Origin: Proteobacteria bacterium CAG:495
GTDB taxonomy: Bacteria; Pseudomonadota; Alphaproteobacteria; RF32; CAG-239
Assembly (NCBI GenBank): GCA_000432275.1
Contig: HF995293.1
Coordinates: forward strand, 14,063 to 22,673
DNA length: 8,611 nt
Direction of reading: 5' to 3'
Below are positions 1 to 4,752 of the stretch, piece after piece. The position numbers and the translations under genes were made by a program. Below the pieces are notes generated by a model that did not search any database, had not been told where the DNA came from, and saw only the letters and a program-made list of their open reading frames with translations. Each line of letters opens with the position of its first letter. The first letter of the stretch is position 1.

Positions 1-182
1 CGGCGTCATTCCGTTTTGAAGAAAAGTTTTGGCTCGGTGTGGAGAGCGTTACGGTTACCAACGCAAACCATACCGCCGTTTTCAGCTGGGACGATAAGGA
101 AAACATCCTGCCGGCAAAAACGGAAAAAGTCAAAAAAATCTGCCAAAAAGAAGGCAATGCCGTGTTGTGGCATTTCCAGTAA
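1..182 (+). CDS. C-terminal end of an unrecognised protein (5' partial)
   Basis: The frame that opens at base 3 stays open from the window edge to a TAA at 180-182 and gives about 59 residues, ending KKICQKEGNAVLWHFQ. There is no in-frame ATG, so this is the tail of a gene that begins upstream. The piece is soluble-looking: mixed strand-like segments (VESVTVTNANHTAVFSW) followed by a charged, lysine-rich helix. I do not recognise a family. A competing ATG-initiated frame over 16-201 gives a low-complexity, lysine- and serine-rich product and looks like an out-of-frame reading. The next gene starts 137 bases downstream, and no terminator hairpin with a T-run is visible in between. Confidence 0.6.
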   Translation, partial: ASFRFEEKFWLGVESVTVTNANHTAVFSWDDKENILPAKTEKVKKICQKEGNAVLWHFQ

Positions 183-206
183 GGATATTGATTCACTATG
201 ACTTTA

Positions 207-221
207 GTTATAATCTATAAC
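207..221. promoter_or_regulatory. Dyad GTTATA-N3-TATAAC over a perfect -10 (TATAAT)
   Basis: A perfect 6-bp inverted repeat with a 3-base centre (207-212 and 216-221) contains TATAAT at 209-214. It lies between the upstream gene and the pilin. It could be an operator over a promoter that gives a leader of about 100 bases, or chance symmetry in AT-rich DNA. No good -35 is present at 17 bases (TTGATT at 188-193 leaves only 15). Confidence 0.3.
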
Positions 222-253
222 CAAATTCAGAAAATTTATGACTAAGGTTAAGA

Positions 254-282
254 TTGTTCATAATTTGTTAATTTGTTATAGT
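254..282 (+). promoter_or_regulatory. Candidate promoter of the pilin gene
   Basis: TTGTTC (254-259), a 17-base spacer and TATAGT (277-282) form a plausible sigma70-type promoter with a start near 289 and a short leader carrying AGGAG at 308-312. The -35 is weak (3 of 6). The DNA is AT-rich, so chance matches are likely. Unlike the next two plus-strand transcription units, no full TTAA-N7-TTAA box is found here. Confidence 0.35.
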
Positions 283-319
283 TAAACTAACAGCAACAGA
301 GAAATTGAGGAGAACTGAA

Positions 320-976
320 ATGAAAAATTTATACAAAAACGAGCAGTCAGGCCGTTCAATGGTTGAAATGCTCGGCGTGCTGGCCATTATCGGCGTACTG
401 TCCATCGGCGGTATCGCAGGTTATTCCAAAGCTATGGCCAAATTCCGTGTTAACAAAACCCTGGATCAGATTTCTATGCTGGTAATGAACATCCGTTCGT
501 TGTATTCGGCTAACATCAATTATAAAGGTCTGACCGATAAAATCGCCATTCAGATGGGTATCATTCCGAGAGACATGTTGCCGTCCGGTACCAATGAATC
601 CACGGCATCTTCAATTATTAACGCTTATCAGGGTGAAGTTCGTATTGGTTCTTCCAATATTGGCGGAACAGACCGTTCATTCTTCATTGTTTATTCCGGA
701 TTGACCCGTGACGCTTGTGTGGCAATCGCAACCGCCGACTGGGGTTCACAAGCTGGTTCCGGTTTGCAGAGCATTCAAATTAAAGCAGCAACTGCTGGAA
801 CAAAAAAGGCGGCTACTCTTAAAAGCGCCTCAGGAATCCCCTGTACGACAAATACTTCTGCAGCAGGTACTGGCTGTCACCCGATTGATTCGCTTCCTGT
901 AATTTTGTCAGAAGCTGCAGCAGAATGTTCCAACACTTCCGATAGCGGTAACGAAGTTCGCTGGGACTACTATTAA
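320..976 (+). CDS. Type IVb-like prepilin (BfpA/TcpA/PilS-type)
   Basis: A 218-aa pilin or pilin-like subunit. The ATG at 320 is chosen over the upstream in-frame TTG at 305 because AGGAG (308-312) sits 7 bases before it. Residues 1-11 form a short leader ending in Gly11. The mature protein would start RSMVE, with Glu at mature position +5 as prepilin peptidases and pilus assembly require. This is followed by the hydrophobic assembly helix (about residues 14-40). The C-terminal domain has the type IVb pattern: a GEVRIG strand, GLTRDACVAIAT, and a final AAAEC segment. Four cysteines (in RDAC, GIPC, GTGC, AAEC) could form disulfides. It is membrane-inserted, then polymerised outside. It is followed by its own terminator and then a traffic ATPase gene. 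Whether it is a major or minor pilin cannot be decided here. The family call is firm for the N-terminus and an inference from motif pattern for the type IVb subclass. Confidence 0.88.
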   Translation: MKNLYKNEQSGRSMVEMLGVLAIIGVLSIGGIAGYSKAMAKFRVNKTLDQISMLVMNIRSLYSANINYKGLTDKIAIQMGIIPRDMLPSGTNESTASSIINAYQGEVRIGSSNIGGTDRSFFIVYSGLTRDACVAIATADWGSQAGSGLQSIQIKAATAGTKKAATLKSASGIPCTTNTSAAGTGCHPIDSLPVILSEAAAECSNTSDSGNEVRWDYY

Positions 977-1002
977 TTGCAGACCATTGGATAACAAAAT
1001 CA

Positions 1003-1030
1003 AGAGCCCTGTTTCAGGGCTCTTTTTTTT
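1003..1030 (+). terminator. Intrinsic terminator after the pilin gene
   Basis: A 9-bp stem (AGAGCCCTG at 1003-1011, CAGGGCTCT at 1015-1023) with a TTT loop is followed by a run of T to 1030. It begins 26 bases after the pilin stop, so the pilin is probably monocistronic. The downstream end overlaps the first half of the CtrA-like box of the next gene. Confidence 0.93.
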
Positions 1031-1072
1031 AACAAAACTTTAACCGCTTTAATTTTTTTTAACATATATACT
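1029..1072 (+). promoter_or_regulatory. CtrA-type box plus -10 for the pilus ATPase gene
   Basis: TTAA (1029-1032), exactly 7 bases, then TTAACC (1040-1045) is a perfect match to the published CtrA consensus TTAA-N7-TTAAC. TATACT (1067-1072) lies 21 bases downstream, placing the transcription start near 1079 and the box centre near -43, a usual activator position. No recognisable -35 is present, which fits activator dependence. The same arrangement with the same 21-base spacing recurs at 3116-3159. That CtrA itself binds is an inference. Confidence 0.6.
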
Positions 1073-1112
1073 GTAAATTATGACAATAATAAAAAAAGGA
1101 CGAGGTACCGCT

Positions 1113-2078
1113 ATGGTCAACATTACCGAAACACAATTCTCAGATATTTACATTACGCCGGATAAAATTGCTTATATTCCAGACAAGCGGACCGCTAACG
1201 GATTGATTGTCTTTGAGCCGGAAGACTTTGAAGAGTTTTATGCCCTTTTGGAGGCAACCTGGGACGGAAAGAATCCCAGTTATTCGGTTTTTTACAACAA
1301 TCTTTTTTACCGTGTGGAACGCAGTATGACCATTTACGGCGTTCAATACTGTGCCCGTAAAATGCCGGAGAAAGTTCCGTCCTTAAGCAGTTTGGGCTTT
1401 CCGGCAGAGTTGACCAACTATCTGCTGACTTTGTCGCAATGTTCAGGGCTTATATTATGGTCGGGACCGACCGGTGCCGGTAAAACGACTTCCATTTCCA
1501 GCCTCCTGAAAGAATATTTAAATATGGAAGGCGGCTTTGCCTATACGATTGAAGATCCGACCGAACAGCCTCTGGACGGCGTTTATAAATCCAAGCGCGG
1601 CGGGCTGGGGTTGTGCAAGCAGACGCTCCCTATCGACGGCAACTGGGGCGAATCTCTGAAATCGGCACTGCGTTCAAAACCCCGTTATATTCTGGTAGGC
1701 GAAATCCGTACGCCGGACACCGCCAGCGAAGTGTTGCGGGCAGCAACATCCGGCCATCTGGTTTTGTCGACCATTCACGCCAACAATGTTACCGATGCGA
1801 TTACCTCGGTGGTAAAATACGCCTCTTCGGCCAATATGAGCGAAGACCTGGCCTATGACCTGTTTTCACGCGGTATGCTCGGGGTTATGCACCAGAATCT
1901 GGTCGGCACTACGGTAAAGAAACCGCACACCACGTTCCTCTTTGCCAACCCGGATACGACCAAGGGCGACCAGGTACGAGGCATTATCAAAACCGGACGC
2001 GTTAATTTGGGAACTTCTATTGAAACCCAGATGACGCGTATGAGCCGCGGGCTGCCGTTGTTCCCCGATTTGAAATAA
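1113..2078 (+). CDS. PilT/DotB-type secretion or pilus ATPase (GspE family)
   Basis: A 321-aa cytoplasmic hexameric AAA-type motor ATPase of the type II/IV secretion superfamily. The ATG at 1113 has GAGG (1102-1105) 7 bases upstream. An in-frame ATG at 1080 has no site and would lie at the predicted transcription start. Residues 1-105 are an N-terminal domain ending in the PilT-like KVPSLSSLGFP linker. Walker A is GPTGAGKTT (118-126), the Asp box IEDPTE (147-152), Walker B ILVGEIR (193-199) and the His box TSGHLVLSTIHANN (212-225). The length matches PilT/DotB retraction or transfer ATPases and lacks the large N-terminal domains and the tetracysteine zinc module of PilB/GspE extension ATPases. 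Genetic linkage to a type IVb pilin suggests a pilus role. Retraction versus assembly cannot be told from the sequence. No PilC-, PilQ- or prepilin peptidase-like gene is in the window, so the rest of the machine must be elsewhere. Confidence 0.9.
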   Translation: MVNITETQFSDIYITPDKIAYIPDKRTANGLIVFEPEDFEEFYALLEATWDGKNPSYSVFYNNLFYRVERSMTIYGVQYCARKMPEKVPSLSSLGFPAELTNYLLTLSQCSGLILWSGPTGAGKTTSISSLLKEYLNMEGGFAYTIEDPTEQPLDGVYKSKRGGLGLCKQTLPIDGNWGESLKSALRSKPRYILVGEIRTPDTASEVLRAATSGHLVLSTIHANNVTDAITSVVKYASSANMSEDLAYDLFSRGMLGVMHQNLVGTTVKKPHTTFLFANPDTTKGDQVRGIIKTGRVNLGTSIETQMTRMSRGLPLFPDLK

Positions 2079-2108
2079 AAAAAAGCTCCCTTTGGGGAGC
2101 TTTTTTTT
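2077..2108. terminator. Bidirectional intrinsic terminator between convergent genes
   Basis: An 8-bp stem (AAGCTCCC 2083-2090, GGGAGCTT 2095-2102) with a 4-base loop is flanked by an A-run (2077-2084) and a T-run (2101-2108). It can therefore stop transcription of the ATPase gene on the plus strand and of gpt on the minus strand, whose stop codon is at 2113-2115. Confidence 0.93.
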
Positions 2109-2112
2109 ACCG

Positions 2113-2547
2113 TTATAAATCCCACGGAAAAACAATCCACTCATCAGGCAGCCGTTCGGCATAAATATCCACCTCGCCGGCTCCCTGCGGTTTGGCATAT
2201 ACCGACACAAACTTTGCTTTGGGAAACATCCCGCGCAGAATGCGGAAGGTGCGTCCGCTGTCCGACAAATCGTCAATAATCAACGTCTGCTCATCAACGC
2301 CGCTTAAATCGGCATGAAGCTCAATCTTGTCGTCCGGGCGGCGGTCGTAGTTGTTGTCATAGCTTGACATATTGATGGTTTCGCAATTGCGGATATCCAA
2401 CTCATAGGCAATTATGCCCGCAGGCAGAAGGCCACCGCGGCTGACAGCAACAATTTTGTTGAAATTTCCGGCCTGTTTGATTTGTCCGGCGAGTTTTTTG
2501 GTATGCCGGTGAAAATCATCCCAGCCGATATAATATTTTTCGCTCAT
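2113..2547 (-). CDS. gpt: Xanthine(-guanine) phosphoribosyltransferase
   Basis: A 144-aa type I phosphoribosyltransferase of purine salvage. It transfers phosphoribose from PRPP to xanthine or guanine (and more weakly hypoxanthine) to give XMP or GMP. The N-terminus MSEKYYIGWDDFHRHTKKLA, the AVSRGGLLPAG segment (34-44), the SSYD motif (61-64), the PRPP loop LIIDDLSDSGRT (89-100), the AKP segment and the C-terminal PWDL follow E. coli Gpt almost block by block (E. coli 152 aa). It ends slightly earlier, just after PWD. The PRPP loop reads DDLSDSGRT where E. coli has DDLVDTGGT, a conservative change. It lies 21 bases downstream of the thioredoxin-like gene and is probably cotranscribed with it. 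No strong Shine-Dalgarno is seen before its ATG. Confidence 0.93.
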   Translation of the reverse strand: MSEKYYIGWDDFHRHTKKLAGQIKQAGNFNKIVAVSRGGLLPAGIIAYELDIRNCETINMSSYDNNYDRRPDDKIELHADLSGVDEQTLIIDDLSDSGRTFRILRGMFPKAKFVSVYAKPQGAGEVDIYAERLPDEWIVFPWDL

Positions 2548-2568
2548 AGAAAATAACGTCCCTGCAGA

Positions 2569-3099
2569 TTAACCGTGCTGAACTTTCAGCTTATACATAT
2601 ATTCAATGACGTCGTCGTCATCCCACTCAACAGAACCGCGAATACGTCCGATTTCCTGCCCGGATTTGTTAATCAGAACAGTATGCGGCGAAGAGAATAT
2701 GCCGAAAGCTTCGGTCAAAGCCCCTTTGTCATCAATATAAAATTCCAAATCAGGCGCTTTGTACTTGGCTAAAAACCGGCGCTGCTCATCCATATCGCGC
2801 CATTCCTGAGCCTTGGAAACCAAAAGGACCCGGAAGCCGTCACCTTTGGTTTTATTAGCAAAATTATTGAGATTGTCAAGTTCCTTAATACAAGGGACAC
2901 AGGTTTTAGACCAGAAGACCACGATTAAAAACTGTCCGTGAAAATCGGTCAGTTTTACTTTTTGCCCGGTTTCGGCATAAATTTCGGTTTGCGGCGCCTC
3001 CCGCGGCAGAGCAAAAATATTCAGACCGCCGGAACCCGCCCGCGCAGCCGAAGAAAATATGAGCAAACCCATCATTACCGCTATGTAAAATTTTGCCAT
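2569..3099 (-). CDS. Secreted TlpA/ResA-like thioredoxin-fold protein
   Basis: A 176-aa protein with an N-terminal signal peptide (hydrophobic residues 5-18, then an A-R-A cleavage-type site at 19-21), so the mature domain acts in the periplasm. The thioredoxin fold is shown by the strand FLIVVFWSKTC, the active-site CVPC (67-70) in a W-x3-CxxC context, and the cis-proline loop SSPHTVLIN (Pro138). This is the TlpA/ResA/AhpC-TSA pattern. Such proteins reduce or exchange disulfides on exported proteins or cytochrome c apoproteins. The partner here is unknown, although the cysteine-rich pilin is a possible client by proximity only. It heads a two-gene operon with gpt. The start is the ATG at 3097-3099. 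Its promoter must lie in the 84-base divergent spacer shared with the lipoprotein operon, so the CtrA-type box at 3116-3132 may affect it too. Confidence 0.87.
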   Translation of the reverse strand: MAKFYIAVMMGLLIFSSAARAGSGGLNIFALPREAPQTEIYAETGQKVKLTDFHGQFLIVVFWSKTCVPCIKELDNLNNFANKTKGDGFRVLLVSKAQEWRDMDEQRRFLAKYKAPDLEFYIDDKGALTEAFGIFSSPHTVLINKSGQEIGRIRGSVEWDDDDVIEYMYKLKVQHG

Positions 3100-3115
3100 G
3101 GAAACTCTGTATAAC

Positions 3116-3159
3116 TTAATTTTTACTTAACCCTTATCTGTATATAGTTATATTATACT
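3116..3159 (+). promoter_or_regulatory. CtrA-type box plus -10 for the lipoprotein-VWA-phosphatase-kinase operon
   Basis: TTAA (3116-3119), 7 bases, then TTAACC (3127-3132) matches the CtrA consensus perfectly. TATACT (3154-3159) begins 21 bases after it, predicting a start near 3166, followed by AAAGGA (3171-3176) and ATG at 3184. The layout is identical to that at 1029-1072. The box sits only 17 bases from the start codon of the divergent thioredoxin-like gene. On that strand TATAAT reads at 3157-3152 and TATACA at 3113-3108, so a bound factor could activate one side and occlude the other. Binding is inferred. Confidence 0.6.
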
Positions 3160-3183
3160 GCTAAACAAGTAAAGGAATGGTAT

Positions 3184-3306
3184 ATGACGCGATTTTTATT
3201 GGTTCTTGGTCTGGTTTGTATGTTCGGCCTGAGCGGCTGCGGCAAGTTTTCGGCGCCGGAGCCCTACCCCGACAGCGGCTATCCGCACACATATCCGCGG
3301 CGTTAA
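3184..3306 (+). CDS. Small lipoprotein (40 aa, LptM/LPAM-like)
   Basis: A 40-codon gene that is easily missed. AAAGGA at 3171-3176 lies 7 bases before the ATG. The product has a basic start (MTR), a hydrophobic stretch, and the lipobox L-S-G-C with the lipidated cysteine at residue 19. The mature peptide is only 22 residues, begins CGKFSAPEPYP and is rich in proline and tyrosine. It resembles the very short outer-membrane lipoproteins of the LptM/YifL (LPAM) type, which begin C-G-x-K or similar, but the match is by general pattern only. It is the first gene of the operon: 23 bases separate it from the VWA gene and no terminator intervenes. In this setting it could be an envelope partner of the phosphorylation triad or an unrelated passenger. 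I place low trust in any specific function. Confidence 0.8.
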   Translation: MTRFLLVLGLVCMFGLSGCGKFSAPEPYPDSGYPHTYPRR

Positions 3307-3329
3307 CCAGTTTTGGAGGAAGTTAGAAA

Positions 3330-4013
3330 ATGGCTGACAACAGTTTTGACAATGAAATGATTCCCTATGTGGAGTTTGCCGACAATGCCAACGAAAGAAC
3401 CCCCTGCGTGCTGGTTTTGGACTGCTCCGGCTCAATGCGCGGCGAACCCATTAAACAGCTGAACGCCGGGTTGAAAGCTCTGGAAAAAGAGCTGAAAGAC
3501 GACATTGACGCCAGTTCCAGAGTGCAGCTGCTGATTATCAAGGCTTTCGGCAAAGACGAAGCAGTCGTTTCTTCCGACTGGATTGACGCCATGAATTTTG
3601 AGGCTCCGGAGATGGAAGCCGGCGGCCTGACGCCGTTAGGCAAGGCTATGGAACTGGCCCTGCAAAAAATCGAAGAACAAAAATGCCTCTACGACAGCTG
3701 CGGCATTACTTCCAAACGTCCGTGGATTTTTCTTATCAGCGACGGCGAACCGACCGATTATGACTGGGAGATTATCGCGGAAAAATGCCGTTATGCCCAG
3801 CAAAACAAAAAAGTGGTCATTCATGCCGTGGGCACGCAGGGTGCAAACCTCGAAAAACTGGCAAAATTCTCGACTATCAGCCCCAAGCGCCTCACCGGCC
3901 TGAAATTTACGGAGTTTTTCCTGTGGCTGAGCCGCAGCGTTTCCTGTATTTCCAAAGCGGCGCCGAATGTTCCCGACCTGTTAGAAGACACCGGCGAATG
4001 GAATGAAGACTAA
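3330..4013 (+). CDS. TerY/YegL-type VWA-domain protein
   Basis: A 227-aa single-domain von Willebrand factor A protein, close to the length of E. coli YegL. GGAGGA (3315-3320) precedes the ATG by 9 bases. The metal-ion-dependent adhesion site is complete: D-x-S-x-S at Asp31/Ser33/Ser35 (DCSGSM), Thr101 in GGLTPLG, and Asp138 in LISDGEPTD. No signal peptide or membrane segment is seen, so it should be cytoplasmic. In the TerY-P triad the VWA protein is thought to act as a metal-dependent scaffold or phospho-target for the kinase and phosphatase encoded with it. The extra cysteines (Cys119, Cys124, Cys153, Cys206) are not an obvious metal site. Its last 11 bases overlap the phosphatase gene, which points to translational coupling and matched synthesis. 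Confidence 0.9.
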   Translation: MADNSFDNEMIPYVEFADNANERTPCVLVLDCSGSMRGEPIKQLNAGLKALEKELKDDIDASSRVQLLIIKAFGKDEAVVSSDWIDAMNFEAPEMEAGGLTPLGKAMELALQKIEEQKCLYDSCGITSKRPWIFLISDGEPTDYDWEIIAEKCRYAQQNKKVVIHAVGTQGANLEKLAKFSTISPKRLTGLKFTEFFLWLSRSVSCISKAAPNVPDLLEDTGEWNED

Positions 4014-4752
4014 GAAACCCGACATAAAGGTGGTGGCGGTCAGCGTCATCGGCGCAATGCACGCTCACAAAGACCTGCCCTGCCAGGATTACTACAAGCA
4101 CGTCCGGGGACGGAATTTCGTGGCAATCGTTTCTGACGGCGCAGGCTCGGCCAAATACGGCAAAATCGGCGCCCGAACGGTTTGCGAAACCTTATGCGAC
4201 CTCCTGAAAAACGCCGATTTCAAACATGCCCGCGAAAAGGTGCTGAAAGCCCTTAAAATAACCCGGGAAAAGCTTATGCGCCATCGGCTGAACAAAACCA
4301 AAGACGAAAAGGGAATCGCCGATTTTGCGGCCACGGTGGTCGGTATCGTCCATCATAAAGACGAAGGGTTGTTTTTCCATATCGGCGACGGAGCGGCAAT
4401 CGCCCTCAAAGACGACGGTTACGAAAACTTTGTGGCCTCCCGGCCGGAAAACGGCAACTTTGCCTGCGAGACCTTTTTTTACACCCAGCAGGCATGGGCC
4501 GAAAACCTGCGTTTTACCAGCTTCAGCAACGCACATACAATCTTTTTGATGAGCGACGGGCTGACCAACTTTTCGTTTGCAAACGACTTTAAGGACATAG
4601 AAAAAGGGTTTATTGTTCCGATTAACAACTTTTTGCGTGACGAAAAGGCTAAAACCAAAGCTGAGCGGGCTTTGGCCAACACCTTAAACACACCGCGCGC
4701 GCAAAAACTCAATTCCGACGACAAAACTCTGGTTTGGGCAAAGGTAAAATAA
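4003..4752 (+). CDS. PP2C-type Ser/Thr protein phosphatase (YegK-like)
   Basis: A 249-aa metal-dependent phosphatase, near the length of E. coli YegK. The characteristic acidic metal ligands are present in order: CQDY (Asp29), SDGAGSA (Asp45-Gly46), HIGDGA (Asp129), MSDG (Asp185) and the C-terminal SDDKT (Asp239/Asp240). The DGAGSA version of motif 2 is typical of the YegK-like PP2C_2 branch rather than of RsbU/SpoIIE phosphatases. It has no membrane segment. The start overlaps the VWA stop by 11 bases with no strong Shine-Dalgarno, so ribosomes probably reinitiate. Its own stop (TAA 4750-4752) shares one base with the ATG of the kinase. Expected role: removal of phosphate groups added by that kinase, on itself or on the VWA protein. 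All residues needed for catalysis appear intact. Confidence 0.88.
   Translation: MKTKKPDIKVVAVSVIGAMHAHKDLPCQDYYKHVRGRNFVAIVSDGAGSAKYGKIGARTVCETLCDLLKNADFKHAREKVLKALKITREKLMRHRLNKTKDEKGIADFAATVVGIVHHKDEGLFFHIGDGAAIALKDDGYENFVASRPENGNFACETFFYTQQAWAENLRFTSFSNAHTIFLMSDGLTNFSFANDFKDIEKGFIVPINNFLRDEKAKTKAERALANTLNTPRAQKLNSDDKTLVWAKVK

Noticed and set aside
268..285. A CtrA box before the pilin gene
   Set aside because: Two TTAA half-sites are present (268-271 and 282-285) but are 10 bases apart, not 7, so they do not match the consensus.
305..319. TTG start for the pilin
   Set aside because: The AGGAG motif lies between this codon and the ATG at 320, at ideal distance from the latter, and the leader peptide length from 320 is normal for prepilins.
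1080..1112. Earlier ATG start for the pilus ATPase
   Set aside because: It has no ribosome site and falls at the predicted transcription start. The ATG at 1113 has GAGG at the right distance and begins the conserved-looking domain.
1866..2276. Minus-strand open frame of 136 codons spanning the convergent terminator
   Set aside because: It overlaps both the ATPase and gpt genes and runs through the intrinsic terminator. Its composition is Arg/Cys-rich with no family signal.
3303..3308. TTAACC at the end of the lipoprotein gene as a regulatory half-site
   Set aside because: It overlaps the stop codon, has no TTAA 7 bases upstream and no -10 downstream. A six-base motif is expected several times by chance in this window.
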